Of a stretch of 64,000 bases of DNA, positions 17,213 through 27,236 are shown one piece after another. The first letter of the stretch is position 1. Each line of letters opens with the position of its first letter. The notes beneath the pieces are model-generated. The model was not told the origin of the DNA, ran no database searches, and saw nothing but the letters and a program-made list of their open reading frames with translations. A program made the position numbers and the translations under genes. Source of the stretch: Brevibacillus laterosporus DSM 25 (GTDB lineage: Bacteria; Bacillota; Bacilli; Brevibacillales; Brevibacillaceae); contig NZ_CP017705.1 in NCBI RefSeq assembly GCF_002706795.1, positions 3,691,001 through 3,755,000 of the forward strand, written 5' to 3'.

Positions 17213-18271
17213 ATGTTATCGGAGCGACAAAAGCTGATTTTACAAGCTATTATTGAAAATTATATTCATTCGGCAGAACCCGTTGGCTCCAGGACCATTT
17301 CAAAACGGCCCGAAATAACCTTCAGTTCGGCTACGATCCGCAACGAAATGTCTGATTTGGAGGATTTGGGTTATTTGGAGCAGCCGCATACTTCTGCGGG
17401 ACGTGTTCCTTCCACGAAAGGCTATCGCTTTTACGTGGACCACATAGTGGAGCCTAATGTACTGAAGAACAATGTAGATGCGAACACTTGGAAGCAAATG
17501 TTTGCTGATCGAATCTTGCATTTTGAAAATGCCGTGGAGCAGACAGCTTCGGTTCTATCACAATTGACCAACTACACGGCAGTGGTTCTTGGACCAGAAA
17601 TCTTTGAACATCGCTTGAAGCATCTGCAAATTATCCCATTGAGCGACACACAAGCTGTGGCGATTATTGTGACTCAAACAGGGCGTGTAGAAAATAAGCG
17701 TATTGATTTGCCGGCGGGACTATCACCGAGCGATATGGAGAAATTGGTTAATGTTTTAAACACAAAATTGCAAGATACACCACTATGGCAACTGCGCCAA
17801 CGCTTGTATCAAGAAGTATCAGATGAATTGAAACGCCATGTTGATCATTATGAAGAGATGTTAAACATGATTAGTCATGCTATTGAAAGTGATTCATCTG
17901 AGCGTTTGTTGTTAAGAGGAACTACTAAGTTCATGGAGCAACCAGAGTTTCAGGATGTAGAAAAAGTCAAAGAAATTTTGGAGCTGTTTGAACGCAGTGA
18001 TCAAATGACGCATTTGTTTGAAACCAATGAGAAGGGATTACAGATACGCATCGGTCACGAAAATCATCTCGACGCCATGAAGAATTGTAGCATTGTAACG
18101 ACCAATTATTCCTTTAACGGTAAGCCCGTAGGTACGATTGGTATACTTGGACCTACGCGCATGGAGTATGGTAAAGTGATTGCTGTCCTGGATTTCATTG
18201 CTTTGGGATTGTCGCAGATGTTAAATGCACAGATAGAAGGACGATCTTCAGAGGAGCAAGAGGATTCATGA
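17213..18271 (+). CDS. hrcA: Heat-inducible transcription repressor HrcA
   Basis: Repressor of class I heat-shock genes, 352 residues. An N-terminal winged helix (LSERQKLILQAIIENYI, then SSATIRNEMSDLEDLGYL and the wing HTSAGRVPSTKGYRFYVD) is followed by the GAF-like dimerisation region and the typical end NYSFNGKPVGTIGILGPTRM. It binds the CIRCE element 64 bp upstream of its own start and so autoregulates the operon. AGAAGGAGGG precedes the ATG. It is first of hrcA-grpE-dnaK, with dnaJ following from an additional promoter. Confidence 0.97.
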   Translation: MLSERQKLILQAIIENYIHSAEPVGSRTISKRPEITFSSATIRNEMSDLEDLGYLEQPHTSAGRVPSTKGYRFYVDHIVEPNVLKNNVDANTWKQMFADRILHFENAVEQTASVLSQLTNYTAVVLGPEIFEHRLKHLQIIPLSDTQAVAIIVTQTGRVENKRIDLPAGLSPSDMEKLVNVLNTKLQDTPLWQLRQRLYQEVSDELKRHVDHYEEMLNMISHAIESDSSERLLLRGTTKFMEQPEFQDVEKVKEILELFERSDQMTHLFETNEKGLQIRIGHENHLDAMKNCSIVTTNYSFNGKPVGTIGILGPTRMEYGKVIAVLDFIALGLSQMLNAQIEGRSSEEQEDS

Positions 18272-18341
18272 CGAACAAGGGCGGGCGGGTTATGGTTGCT
18301 CGCTTACATAGATTATTAGTCACACAGAGGAGGTAATCAGA

Positions 18342-18908
18342 TTGAGCGAAGAGAAAGCAAAGGTTGAACTTGAGCAAGAGGAAATGGCTCAAGACCACGC
18401 TGAGCAAAATGAGCAAGCTGAAACTGAGGCAACAGAAACAGGTGAAACACTTGACCTAGCAATGGAAGTAGAGCGTCTACAAGCTCAATTGCAAGAGCAA
18501 GAAAACCGTTTGCTACGCAATTTGGCGGATATGGATAATATGCGTCGTCGCTCACGTAAAGAGCAAGAGGATTTGCAAAAATATGCTTCTCAAAAGGTAG
18601 TAGAATCCTTATTGCCGGCGCTTGATAACTTTGAACGCGCTCTTGCTGTTGATCCTAGTACCGCTACCGCTGAAAGCATTTTGCAAGGGGTGCAAATGGT
18701 GTACCGTCAAGTGGTGCAAGTATTCGAGCAAGAAGGCCTACAGGCTATTGACTCAGTAGGGCATGCGTTCAATCCACATGTACACCAAGCTGTGATGCAA
18801 GTGGAAGATTCTAATTACGAAGAAAACACTGTCGTAGAAGAATTACAAAAAGGTTATCAATTTAAGGACCGCGTTATCCGTCCTGCAATGGTTAAAGTAA
18901 ACGCGTAA
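18342..18908 (+). CDS. grpE: Nucleotide exchange factor GrpE
   Basis: Co-chaperone that releases ADP from DnaK, 188 residues. An acidic, Gln/Glu-rich N-terminal tail (about residues 1-45) leads into the long dimeric coiled coil ([20 protein letters not shown]) and the C-terminal beta domain ([20 protein letters not shown], then [16 protein letters not shown]). It starts with TTG, supported by AGAGGAGGT eight bases upstream. It lies between hrcA and dnaK in the heat-shock operon and is under CIRCE/HrcA control. Confidence 0.96.
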   Translation: MSEEKAKVELEQEEMAQDHAEQNEQAETEATETGETLDLAMEVERLQAQLQEQENRLLRNLADMDNMRRRSRKEQEDLQKYASQKVVESLLPALDNFERALAVDPSTATAESILQGVQMVYRQVVQVFEQEGLQAIDSVGHAFNPHVHQAVMQVEDSNYEENTVVEELQKGYQFKDRVIRPAMVKVNA

Positions 18909-18973
18909 GTAAGTTGTGCTTTTAAGCAAAAGAATCATTCACATATTGTAGATAATCGAGGAGGAAAAGATTT

Positions 18974-20815
18974 ATGAGTCGAGTAATTGGTATTGACCTT
19001 GGTACAACTAACTCTTGTGTAGCAGTTATGGAAGGTAGCGAACCTATCGTTATTGCCAACGCTGAAGGTAACCGTACGACACCTTCTGTAGTAGCTTTCA
19101 AAAACGGAGAGCGCATTGTTGGTGAAACAGCAAAACGCCAAGCAATTACAAACGCTGATAATACGGTTATCTCCATCAAACGTTGGATGGGTACAAATCA
19201 TAAAGAAACATTAGAAGGCAAAGATTATACACCGCAAGAGGTTTCTGCAATGATCTTGCAAAAACTAAAAGCTGATGCAGAAGCATATCTGGGCCAACCG
19301 GTAACGCAAGCAGTTATCACAGTTCCTGCTTACTTCAATGACAGCCAACGCCAAGCTACTAAAGATGCTGGACGTATTGCTGGTTTAGAAGTTTTGCGTA
19401 TCGTCAACGAGCCTACAGCAGCGGCACTTGCTTATGGTTTAGAGAAAAATGAAGACCAAACAATCCTTGTTTATGACTTGGGTGGCGGTACATTCGACGT
19501 ATCTATCCTTGAGTTGTCTGAAGGTTTCTTTGAAGTAAAAGCAACCTCTGGAGATAACAAATTAGGTGGAGACGATTTTGACCAAGTGATCATGGATTAT
19601 TTGGTAGCTGAATTTAAAAAAGAAAACGGCATTGATCTAGCTCAAGATCGCATGGCTATGCAACGTTTGAAAGATGCAGCTGAGAATGCGAAAAAAGATT
19701 TGTCCGGTGTTGTCACTACTACGATCTCTCTACCATTTATCACAGCAGATGCTTCTGGTCCTAAACATATGGAAATCAGCTTGTCTCGTGCGAAATTTGA
19801 AGAGATTTCAGCTGGTTTGGTAGAGCGTACTATGGGTCCTACTCGTCAAGCTCTATCCGATGCTGGTCTTTCTCCAAACCAAATTGATCGTGTTCTTCTT
19901 GTTGGTGGTTCCACTCGTATCCCTGCGGTACAAGAAGCAATCAAGAAGTTCATTGGTCAAGATCCGCATAAAGGTGTAAACCCAGACGAAGTAGTAGCTC
20001 TTGGTGCTGCTGTTCAAGCGGGTGTTTTAACTGGTGATGTAAAAGACGTAGTACTTCTTGACGTAACACCACTTTCTCTTGGTATTGAAACATTGGGCGG
20101 AGTGTTCACAAAATTGATCGACCGTAACACAACAATCCCAACAAGTAAATCTCAAGTGTTCTCTACAGCAGCGGACAACCAAACAGCGGTTGATATCCAT
20201 GTGTTGCAAGGGGAGCGTCAAATGGCAGCAGACAACAAAACGTTGGGCCGTTTCCAATTGAGCGATATCCCACCAGCTCCACGTGGTGTTCCACAAGTAG
20301 AAGTTAGCTTTGACATTGACGCTAACGGTATTGTAAACGTTCGAGCTAAGGATTTGGGTACAGGTAAAGAACAAGCAATCACAATCACTTCTAACTCTGG
20401 TCTTTCTGACGAGGAAATCGACCGCATGGTAAAAGAAGCGGAACTAAACTCCGAAGCAGATAAGAAGCGCAAAGAAGAAGTAGAAATTCGTAACGAAGCA
20501 GATCAGTTAGTGTTTACTACCGAGAAAACACTTAAAGATCTTGAAGGTAAAGTAGAGCAAGCCGAGATCGATAAAGCAAACGAAGCGAAAGAAAAAACGA
20601 AAAAAGCTTTAGAAGGCGGTAACTTCGACGAGATTAAAGCGGCAAAAGAAGAGCTTTCTGAAATCGTTCAACAATTGTCTATTAAACTGTATGAGCAAGC
20701 AGCACAAGCACAACAAGCGGCTCAAAATGCTGACGGTGAAGGTGCAGATCAAGCAGGAAAAGACAATGTAGTAGATGCTGACTATGAAGTAGTTGACGAA
20801 GAGAAAAAACAATAA
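18974..20815 (+). CDS. dnaK: Molecular chaperone DnaK (Hsp70)
   Basis: Hsp70 chaperone, 613 residues, cytoplasmic. The ATPase domain (about residues 1-355) opens with [17 protein letters not shown] and contains [14 protein letters not shown] and [14 protein letters not shown]. The substrate-binding domain follows the linker [16 protein letters not shown], and the tail is Ala/Gln-rich ending in [12 protein letters not shown]. It works with GrpE and DnaJ in folding and disaggregation. GAGGAGG-type sequence precedes the ATG. A strong hairpin follows the gene and a separate promoter precedes dnaJ, which suggests that DnaK is made in excess over DnaJ. Confidence 0.98.
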   Translation: MSRVIGIDLGTTNSCVAVMEGSEPIVIANAEGNRTTPSVVAFKNGERIVGETAKRQAITNADNTVISIKRWMGTNHKETLEGKDYTPQEVSAMILQKLKADAEAYLGQPVTQAVITVPAYFNDSQRQATKDAGRIAGLEVLRIVNEPTAAALAYGLEKNEDQTILVYDLGGGTFDVSILELSEGFFEVKATSGDNKLGGDDFDQVIMDYLVAEFKKENGIDLAQDRMAMQRLKDAAENAKKDLSGVVTTTISLPFITADASGPKHMEISLSRAKFEEISAGLVERTMGPTRQALSDAGLSPNQIDRVLLVGGSTRIPAVQEAIKKFIGQDPHKGVNPDEVVALGAAVQAGVLTGDVKDVVLLDVTPLSLGIETLGGVFTKLIDRNTTIPTSKSQVFSTAADNQTAVDIHVLQGERQMAADNKTLGRFQLSDIPPAPRGVPQVEVSFDIDANGIVNVRAKDLGTGKEQAITITSNSGLSDEEIDRMVKEAELNSEADKKRKEEVEIRNEADQLVFTTEKTLKDLEGKVEQAEIDKANEAKEKTKKALEGGNFDEIKAAKEELSEIVQQLSIKLYEQAAQAQQAAQNADGEGADQAGKDNVVDADYEVVDEEKKQ

Positions 20816-20837
20816 GAATAGATACAGAGATTTAGAG

Positions 20838-20872
20838 GAGTCAAAGTCACAATGTTGACTTTGACTCTTTTC
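20838..20872 (+). terminator. Terminator or processing hairpin between dnaK and dnaJ
   Basis: GAGTCAAAGTCA pairs with TGACTTTGACTC across a 6-nt loop, followed by TTTTCC. It should reduce read-through from dnaK into dnaJ. Confidence 0.85.
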
Positions 20873-20893
20873 CTTTATGGAATGGGGATTCTA

Positions 20894-20922
20894 TTGAAGC
20901 TTGCAAGTATACATGCTAAGAT
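20894..20922 (+). promoter_or_regulatory. Candidate promoter for dnaJ
   Basis: TTGAAG (20894-20899) and TAAGAT (20917-20922) are spaced by exactly 17 bp, 40 bp before the dnaJ start and directly after the dnaK hairpin. No CIRCE copy is present here. Confidence 0.5.
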
Positions 20923-20961
20923 TATCTTTGATTGTCTTGGATACGGGAGTGATAGACAAGT

Positions 20962-22083
20962 ATGAAACGAGATTATTATGAGGTGCTGGGACTTGGAAAA
21001 GACGCCAGTGCAGATGATATAAAAAAGGCATATCGAAAATTGGCGAGGCAGTACCATCCAGACGTTAATAAAGAAGCGGATGCTGAAACCAAATTTAAAG
21101 AAGTAAAAGATGCATATGATGTACTCTCAGATGACCAAAAACGTGCCCAATATGATCGCTTTGGACATCAAGATCCGAACCAAGGCTTTGGCGGAGGCTT
21201 TGATGCTTCTGGAATGGGTGGCTTTGGTGATATCTTTGATATGTTTTTTGGTGGCGGTGGACGTCGTGCTAATCCAAATGCACCGCGCCGTGGTGCTGAT
21301 TTGGAGTATGCGATCAACATTGACTTCTTGGATGCTGTGTTTGGCAAAGAAAGAGACATCGAGATTCAACGTGAAGTGGAATGCGATACGTGTCACGGAA
21401 GTGGGGCTAAACCTGGCACGAAGGTAGAAACCTGCTCTAGATGTAATGGATCTGGACAGGAGGAAGTTCAGGCAAACACTCCATTTGGACGCGTCGTTAA
21501 TCGTCGTGTTTGCTCTGTTTGTAATGGTAAAGGAAAGCAGATCAAGGAAAGATGTACAACTTGCAGAGGTACTGGTCGCCAAAAAATCAAGCGCACGATT
21601 CACATTAACATCCCTGCTGGGGTAGATGATGGACAGCAAATGCGAATTACTGGCGAAGGTGAAGCTGGTGTGAATGGTGGACCAGCGGGTGACGTTTATG
21701 TTATGTTCCGTGTGCGTAAACACGACTTCTTCGAACGCGATGGAAACGACATCTTTTGTGAGATGCCTATTCATTTTGCTCAAGCAGCCTTGGGTGATGA
21801 GATTGAAGTGCCAACAGTAGATGGCCGTGTGAAGCTGAAAATCCCAGCAGGAACGCAAACTAACACTTTCTTCCGCTTACGTGGGAAAGGTGTGCCACAC
21901 TTACGTGGAAACGCGCGAGGTGATCAGCACGTGAAGATTAAAGTAGTGACACCTACGAAATTAACTGATCGTCAAAAAGATCTGTTACGTGAATTAGGGG
22001 GATTAGAGGATGGTGCTCCCCTACATGAACAGCCAGAAGAGAACTTTTTTGATAAAATCAAGCGTAGATTACGCGGCGAATAA
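20962..22083 (+). CDS. dnaJ: Co-chaperone DnaJ (Hsp40)
   Basis: Type I Hsp40, 373 residues. The J domain carries HPD at residues 32-34, which triggers DnaK ATP hydrolysis. A Gly/Phe-rich linker ([16 protein letters not shown]) follows, then four zinc repeats [24 protein letters not shown] and CTTCRGTG, and the C-terminal substrate-binding domains. The start ATG at 20962 gives the classic opening [11 protein letters not shown]. It lies behind the dnaK hairpin with its own likely promoter and leads into prmA, 35 bp downstream. Confidence 0.97.
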   Translation: MKRDYYEVLGLGKDASADDIKKAYRKLARQYHPDVNKEADAETKFKEVKDAYDVLSDDQKRAQYDRFGHQDPNQGFGGGFDASGMGGFGDIFDMFFGGGGRRANPNAPRRGADLEYAINIDFLDAVFGKERDIEIQREVECDTCHGSGAKPGTKVETCSRCNGSGQEEVQANTPFGRVVNRRVCSVCNGKGKQIKERCTTCRGTGRQKIKRTIHINIPAGVDDGQQMRITGEGEAGVNGGPAGDVYVMFRVRKHDFFERDGNDIFCEMPIHFAQAALGDEIEVPTVDGRVKLKIPAGTQTNTFFRLRGKGVPHLRGNARGDQHVKIKVVTPTKLTDRQKDLLRELGGLEDGAPLHEQPEENFFDKIKRRLRGE

Positions 22084-22118
22084 TATGTTGTGGAAAGCTA
22101 GATGGGGGATGGTAGAGC

Positions 22119-23057
22119 ATGAATTGGTCAGAAGTTAGTATTCACACCACGGCAGAGGCGGTTGAGGCTGTCTCTAGTATTTTGTACGAAGCGGGAGCAG
22201 GTGGCGTTGTCATTGAAGATCCCGAAATTTTATCCCGTGAGTGGAGCACGCCTTTTGGTGAAATCTACCACCTCTCACCAGATGACTTTCCTACTGATGG
22301 TGTGATTGTCAAAGCATATTTTCCTGTGAATAGTTATTTGGGTGAAACCGTTGAAGAGATTAAAACACAGGTAAACGAACTTCTGACCTTCGGATTGGAT
22401 GTCGGAAAAGGAACTGTTACTATGACAGAGGTTCATGAAGATGATTGGGCATCTGCTTGGAAAAAATATTATAAGCCAGTTGCGATTTCAGATCATATCA
22501 CGATCACGCCTATCTGGGAGGAGTACAAACCGAAGCGAGAAGGGGAGCTTATTATCGAGATGGACCCTGGCATGGCTTTTGGTACAGGTACACATCCAAC
22601 CACTGTGCTGTGTATTCGTGCGATTGAACGCTACCTGAAAAAAGGGGATCGCGTCTATGATGTGGGAACTGGAACAGGGATCTTAAGTATTGCTGCTGCT
22701 AAATTAGGAGCCTCTTCCTTGACTGCCATGGACTTAGATGAGATTGCGGTTCGTTCTGCGCAAGAGAACTGTGTCATCAACAAAGTAGATGACAAGGTTT
22801 TAGTGAAACAGAACAATCTGCTCGATGGAATCAACGAAAAAGTTGAAGTAGTAGTTGCCAATATCTTAGCAGAAGTAATTATTCGTTTCACGGATGATGT
22901 TCATCGTGTCTTATTACCAGGCGGTACATTTATTGCTTCTGGTATTATTGGGGCGCGTGAAAACGATGTAAAAGAGGCATTAGCAGCCTCGAAATTGGAA
23001 GTTATAGAAACAGTTTACATGGAAGACTGGGTAGCAATTATCGCGAAAAAACGTTAG
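22119..23057 (+). CDS. prmA: Ribosomal protein L11 methyltransferase PrmA
   Basis: SAM-dependent enzyme that trimethylates ribosomal protein L11, 312 residues. The N-terminal L11-recognition domain (NWSEVSIHTTAEAVEAV) precedes the class I methyltransferase domain, with MDPGMAFGTGTHPTT, the SAM-binding YDVGTGTGILSIAAAKLGA and the NPPY-like VVANILAEVI. It sits directly after dnaJ and 21 bp before rsmE, an arrangement widespread in Bacillales. Confidence 0.95.
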   Translation: MNWSEVSIHTTAEAVEAVSSILYEAGAGGVVIEDPEILSREWSTPFGEIYHLSPDDFPTDGVIVKAYFPVNSYLGETVEEIKTQVNELLTFGLDVGKGTVTMTEVHEDDWASAWKKYYKPVAISDHITITPIWEEYKPKREGELIIEMDPGMAFGTGTHPTTVLCIRAIERYLKKGDRVYDVGTGTGILSIAAAKLGASSLTAMDLDEIAVRSAQENCVINKVDDKVLVKQNNLLDGINEKVEVVVANILAEVIIRFTDDVHRVLLPGGTFIASGIIGARENDVKEALAASKLEVIETVYMEDWVAIIAKKR

Positions 23058-23078
23058 AATAATGGGGTTAATAATCAG

Positions 23079-23810
23079 ATGCAACGTTATTTTATAGATA
23101 GCCAACAATTTTTTGACAATCATGTGGTTATTACCGGGGACGATGTTCACCACATTGTGAAGGTTATGCGCACAGAGATTGGCGATCATATTTTGGTTAG
23201 CGATGGGAGAGGACGGGTGGTTAAAGCCCGTCTTTCTGCCTTGGAGCCCAAAGAAGTGCGCGCTGAGATCGTGGAGCAAATCACAAAACAAACAGAGTTA
23301 CCTGTATCGGTGACGATTGGTCAGGGTTTGCCAAAAGGGGACAAACTAGAGTGGATTTTACAGAAGGGAACGGAGCTTGGAGCTACTTCCTTTGTACCGT
23401 TTCAATCAGAGCGTACCATCGTTAAACTAGATGCAAAGAAAGAAGCAAAAAAGCTAGAGCGTTGGTCAAAAATTGTAAAAGAAGCGGCTGAGCAATCACA
23501 TCGGGCCTATTTACCTGAGGTTTTAACTCCGCTTTCCTTTAAGCAAGTGGTTGAACATGCGAAAAGCTATACGACTGCCGTTATTGCTTATGAAAAAGAA
23601 GATACCAAAAGATTGGGCGAGGTACTGTCAAACTTGTCTGTTGGCGACTCGCTTTTCGTCATGATTGGACCAGAAGGTGGATTTTCTGAAAGTGAAATTC
23701 AGTATGCAGAAGAGAATGGTATCCATTCTGTTTCGCTTGGTCCCAGAATTTTACGCACGGAAACAGCTAGTCAGTATTTGCTAAGTGCCGTTTCTTATCA
23801 GTTTGAATAA
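23079..23810 (+). CDS. rsmE: 16S rRNA m3U1498 methyltransferase RsmE
   Basis: SPOUT-class methyltransferase that modifies U1498 of 16S rRNA, 243 residues. An N-terminal PUA-like domain (QRYFIDSQQFFDNHVVITG) is followed by the knotted catalytic domain with QKGTELGATSFVPF and the SAM-binding MIGPEGGFSESEI and SLGPRILRTETAS. It continues the dnaJ-prmA-rsmE-mtaB chain; the next gene starts 31 bp later behind its own strong Shine-Dalgarno. Confidence 0.95.
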   Translation: MQRYFIDSQQFFDNHVVITGDDVHHIVKVMRTEIGDHILVSDGRGRVVKARLSALEPKEVRAEIVEQITKQTELPVSVTIGQGLPKGDKLEWILQKGTELGATSFVPFQSERTIVKLDAKKEAKKLERWSKIVKEAAEQSHRAYLPEVLTPLSFKQVVEHAKSYTTAVIAYEKEDTKRLGEVLSNLSVGDSLFVMIGPEGGFSESEIQYAEENGIHSVSLGPRILRTETASQYLLSAVSYQFE

Positions 23811-23841
23811 GTCATACGTAACAGTTGAAAGGAGGAGAGCA

Positions 23842-25203
23842 ATGAATAAGGTTGCTTTCCATACATTGGGCTGCAAAGTAAACAGTTATGAAACAGAGGC
23901 GATTTGGAACCTGTTCAAGCAGAATGGCTATGAACGGGTTGACTTTGAGCAGGATGTAGCCGATGTATACATTATTAATACCTGTACGGTTACCAATACT
24001 GGTGACAAAAAAAGCCGTCAAGTGATTCGTCGTGCTATCCGTCGTAACCCCGAGGCGATTGTTGCTGTCACGGGATGCTATGCACAAACCTCACCAAAGG
24101 AGATAGCCGAAATTCCAGGTGTGGATATCGTGGTAGGTACACAAGGCCGCGATCGTTTATTGGAATATATCGCACAGATCCGTGGAGAACGTACACCGAT
24201 CAACGCGGTAGGAAATATCATGAAAACACGTGAATTTGAAGAGTTGGATGTGCCTAACTTTACCGATCGTACGCGTGCTTCTCTTAAAATTCAAGAAGGC
24301 TGTAACAACTTCTGTACCTTCTGTATTATTCCGTGGGCACGTGGACTAATGCGTTCCCGTAAACCTGAGAGCGTCATCGAACAGGCCCAAAAACTAGTCG
24401 CAGAGGGATATCTTGAGATCGTTCTGACTGGTATCCACACAGGTGGATATGGAGAGGATCTAGAGGATTACAATCTGGCTAAGTTACTTGTTGAATTGGA
24501 AAAAGTGGAGGGCTTAAAACGTATTCGTATTAGTTCTATTGAAGCGAGTCAAATTACTGACGAGGTTGTCGCAGTTATTGACCGTTCCGAGAAGATTTGT
24601 CGTCATCTGCATGTACCACTACAAGCAGGCGATGATGCGGTATTAAAACGCATGCGTCGCAAATATACGACTGCAGAATTTATGGATCGAATTCGTAAAG
24701 TACGTAAGGCGTTACCTGGGGTTGCTATCACAACAGATGTTATTGTTGGATTCCCAGGCGAGACTGAGGAACAATTTGTAACGGGCTATAACTTTATTAA
24801 AGAACTAGGCTTTGCTGAGTTGCATGTCTTCCCGTACTCCATGCGCACAGGAACCCCTGCTGCACGCATGGAAGATCAAGTGGATGAAGAAGTGAAGAAG
24901 GAACGTGTAGCTAAACTTATTGAATTAAATCAACAGCTAGCTGTGGAATATGCACAACCATTCATCGGTGATGTATTAGAAATCATTCCTGAGCGTCCAT
25001 ATAAGGAAGACCCAACTAGCGGTAAGCTAATGGGTTATTCCGATAATTACTTGAACGTAGTGTTTGAAGGTACAGAGGATATGATTGGTAAAATTTGTAA
25101 AGTCCGTCTGGATGAGGTTGATGCTGAATATTGTTCAGGAACGTTCGTTCGAGTTTTGGAATCCCTACCTATCGAAATGGACAGCAAAGGAAAAGCAGTA
25201 TGA
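23842..25203 (+). CDS. mtaB: tRNA t6A37 methylthiotransferase MtaB
   Basis: Radical-SAM methylthiotransferase (YqeV) that converts t6A to ms2t6A at position 37 of tRNAs, 453 residues. The N-terminal UPF0004 domain supplies three cysteines (TLGCKVNSYE, INTCTVTN, VTGCYAQ) for one 4Fe-4S cluster. The SAM cluster motif is CNNFCTFC, followed by IPWARG, and a TRAM domain ends the protein. An in-frame ATG exists at 23785, inside rsmE, but AAAGGAGGAG just before the ATG at 23842 and the MNKVAFHTLGCKVN opening settle the start. Overlaps the following Nudix gene by 4 bp. Confidence 0.95.
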   Translation: MNKVAFHTLGCKVNSYETEAIWNLFKQNGYERVDFEQDVADVYIINTCTVTNTGDKKSRQVIRRAIRRNPEAIVAVTGCYAQTSPKEIAEIPGVDIVVGTQGRDRLLEYIAQIRGERTPINAVGNIMKTREFEELDVPNFTDRTRASLKIQEGCNNFCTFCIIPWARGLMRSRKPESVIEQAQKLVAEGYLEIVLTGIHTGGYGEDLEDYNLAKLLVELEKVEGLKRIRISSIEASQITDEVVAVIDRSEKICRHLHVPLQAGDDAVLKRMRRKYTTAEFMDRIRKVRKALPGVAITTDVIVGFPGETEEQFVTGYNFIKELGFAELHVFPYSMRTGTPAARMEDQVDEEVKKERVAKLIELNQQLAVEYAQPFIGDVLEIIPERPYKEDPTSGKLMGYSDNYLNVVFEGTEDMIGKICKVRLDEVDAEYCSGTFVRVLESLPIEMDSKGKAV

Positions 25204-25631
25204 AAGAAATCTCTGCAGGCGGCGTCGTCTATCGGAAACAAGATGGGGAGCTTACCTTATTGATGATTAAGGATCGTTTTGGCAAGGTAACGGTAGCGAA
25301 AGGTAAGCAAGAGCCAGGCGAGACTTTGATGGAGACGGCTATTCGAGAAATTGAAGAGGAAACGGGAATAAAAGGGGAACTAGGTCCATTATTAGAGATC
25401 GTTCACTACACCTACGAGCATCCGATTCAGCGAATACTGGTCGAAAAAGAAGTACACTATTATCTAGTCAAAGCGTTAACGGATCAAGTAACTGTTCAGG
25501 TAGAAGAAATAGATGCTGTGCAATGGCTCAAGCCAGAGGCTGCTTGGGAATTACACGAACAAGCTGGTTATGAGAATAACCGCAGTGTATTACAAAAAGC
25601 TTTGGATACCTTGGGAATTCAGGTCATATAG
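25200..25631 (+). CDS. Nudix hydrolase
   Basis: Small MutT-type Nudix protein, 143 residues. The Nudix box is canonical: G-KQEPG-E-TLMETAI-REIEEETGI at about residues 34-56, so the Mg-binding glutamates are all present. The ATG at 25200 overlaps the mtaB stop (ATGA), with AAAGGA nine bases upstream; longer readings would run into mtaB. Cotranscribed with mtaB by overlap. The substrate is not predictable; similar proteins hydrolyse diadenosine polyphosphates or oxidised nucleotides. Confidence 0.88.
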   Translation: MKEISAGGVVYRKQDGELTLLMIKDRFGKVTVAKGKQEPGETLMETAIREIEEETGIKGELGPLLEIVHYTYEHPIQRILVEKEVHYYLVKALTDQVTVQVEEIDAVQWLKPEAAWELHEQAGYENNRSVLQKALDTLGIQVI

Positions 25632-25640
25632 AACAATGGG

Positions 25641-25671
25641 AGCTCGACCAGAGATGGTTGGGCTTTTGTTG
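25641..25671 (+). terminator. Terminator after mtaB-nudix
   Basis: AGCTCGACC pairs with GGTTGGGCT (two G-U pairs) around AGAGAT, followed by TTTGTTG. Confidence 0.65.
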
Positions 25672-25906
25672 TCCAGTCGCCTTCAGTGGCAAGATAAGCC
25701 TCCTTTTTTAAGAGAGTGCAGGAAGATATAGGTGATTGTTGAGCTTGGCATTAAGGGAACAGTAAAAGAAAGTCGAGCAGCTCTGTAGAAAATCTAAGAA
25801 ACCGCATACAAAAATGAACAATTAAGTATAGTGTTAAAAAAGGGTTTGTTCCGTAGCCCAACAGCGTTATGATAAAGAACGACAAATAGAAAAGGGAGTG
25901 GTAGGA

Positions 25907-26287
25907 ATGTACGGATGGATCATCCTGTTTGCCTTTTACGGTATAGGTGTCATCTTTCATAATTACCTGTATATTCCTCTTCCAGGGAGTCTCATTGGGC
26001 TTATACTTTTGACAACAGGTCTGGTAACAAAGTTGATACCATTGCGATTAGTGGAAGGGGCAGCAGATTTTTTACTCAAAAACATGCTCTTGTTTTTTGT
26101 GCCTATAATAGTTGGGGTAACGCCTTATTTTCATTATTTGGAGCAAAAACCGCTTGCCATCCTTGTGGCATTGGTGGCAGGTCCTGTAGCTGTCATGATG
26201 GTAACCGGAATTGTGGTCCAAAAATGGCGTGACTGGGAAAAACGAAAAGAGGATGTACTTTTACAGCAAAGTGAACAGGGGGAATGA
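25907..26287 (+). CDS. CidA/LrgA family holin-like membrane protein
   Basis: Four-segment membrane protein, 126 residues, of the CidA/LrgA family, whose members modulate murein hydrolase export or pyruvate uptake. Family marks are the segment with LPGSLIGLILLTTGL and the region GAADFLLKNMLLFFVP. I chose ATG at 25907, with AAGGGAG eight bases before, over a GTG at 25898 that overlaps that site. Overlaps the LrgB-type gene by 4 bp, as in lrgAB and cidAB operons. Whether it acts as CidA or LrgA cannot be told; no LytSR genes are nearby. Confidence 0.88.
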   Translation: MYGWIILFAFYGIGVIFHNYLYIPLPGSLIGLILLTTGLVTKLIPLRLVEGAADFLLKNMLLFFVPIIVGVTPYFHYLEQKPLAILVALVAGPVAVMMVTGIVVQKWRDWEKRKEDVLLQQSEQGE

Positions 26288-26964
26288 TGAATATGTGGGA
26301 GGTTATCGCGATTCTCCTAACACTAGCTGGTTATATGGTGGCTAAAATGGTATCAAAAAAATATCCGTTTGTGCAGCCAATGATAGCAGCGTCAATATTA
26401 GTATGGTTGGTGTGGTGGCTCATCAATAGTGATTGGAAAGTATATGATAGAGGCGGTTCTTATATTTCTTTCTTTTTAGGTCCGGCAACAGTAGCATTAG
26501 CCATCCCATTGGCTAAACAATTTAAACAGGTATTGGAACTATGGAAAGCTATTCTAGCTGGTGTTGCTAGCGGATGCATTGTTGCCGTTTCTTCATCGTG
26601 GTTTATGGTTTGGATAATGGGAGGGGATCAAACCCTGATTCGTAGTATGATTTCTAAATCAGTCACGACTCCAATCTCAGTTGAATTGACTAATACGATT
26701 GGTGGAATTCCTGCATTGGCTGCCTTATTTACAGCTGTAACAGGTATTGTCGGGAGTTTGTTATATCGTCTTGTAATACGTGTGGGACGTATTTCAGATG
26801 ATTGGGCCATTGGACTAGCTGTAGGAACCAGTGCTCATGCAGTAGGTACAGCAGGTATGATGAATCAGAGTCAACGAAAAGCAGCGGCGTCTAGCTTGGC
26901 AATGATTTTAGCGGGAATTATTACGTCTATTTATTTTATCCCGATTCAGATGCTACTTTCTTAA
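26284..26964 (+). CDS. LrgB/CidB family membrane protein
   Basis: Multi-pass membrane protein, 226 residues, partner of the upstream CidA/LrgA protein. Family signatures are FLGPATVALAIPLAKQ, SKSVTTPISVELTNTIGG and the closing GLAVGTSAHAVGTAGMM. LrgAB-type pairs are linked to control of autolysis and to pyruvate or murein-hydrolase transport. The start overlaps the previous stop (ATGATGA), giving translational coupling. A strong terminator follows only after a GNAT gene remnant, so the operon may once have been longer. Confidence 0.92.
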   Translation: MMNMWEVIAILLTLAGYMVAKMVSKKYPFVQPMIAASILVWLVWWLINSDWKVYDRGGSYISFFLGPATVALAIPLAKQFKQVLELWKAILAGVASGCIVAVSSSWFMVWIMGGDQTLIRSMISKSVTTPISVELTNTIGGIPALAALFTAVTGIVGSLLYRLVIRVGRISDDWAIGLAVGTSAHAVGTAGMMNQSQRKAAASSLAMILAGIITSIYFIPIQMLLS

Positions 26965-27054
26965 CTATCGTGCAGTTCATTTGTTTTTGGCACCTATCTT
27001 GTAGCAAGAGGCTTTGCTTATAATGGTAGTAGAAATGATTTTGGTATTTTCTAA

Positions 27055-27225
27055 TGCTATGTGCGTTGCGTAACGTCACCTGTCAACAAGGCTTCAATAG
27101 CCTATCACCAGAAAATGGGTTTTGAAATTGAACAAGGGGATACAGAAGTGGATTGTATTTCTGTTTTCACCGACTATGATGGAAAAAATGAATCTCGTGT
27201 TTTATTCGTGAAACAGTTAAGCTAA
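27055..27225 (+). pseudogene. GNAT acetyltransferase remnant (3' end only)
   Basis: The frame from 27055 to the stop at 27223-27225 encodes [20 protein letters not shown] and a further ~30 residues, the acetyl-CoA-side end of a GNAT (RimI-like) acetyltransferase. An in-frame TAA at 27052 precedes it, no start codon or ribosome site fits, and no N-terminal half is visible upstream. It is therefore a truncated relic between lrgB and the terminator. Confidence 0.8.
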
Positions 27226-27236
27226 TCAAATGAATG

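Noticed and set aside
20027..20812. Antisense frames inside dnaK
   Set aside because: Shadows of the highly biased dnaK codons; no start signals.
21127..21858. Long open frame (243 codons) antisense to dnaJ
   Set aside because: It is the complement of a strongly conserved coding sequence; no ribosome-binding site, and the translation is Ser/Thr/Arg-rich nonsense.
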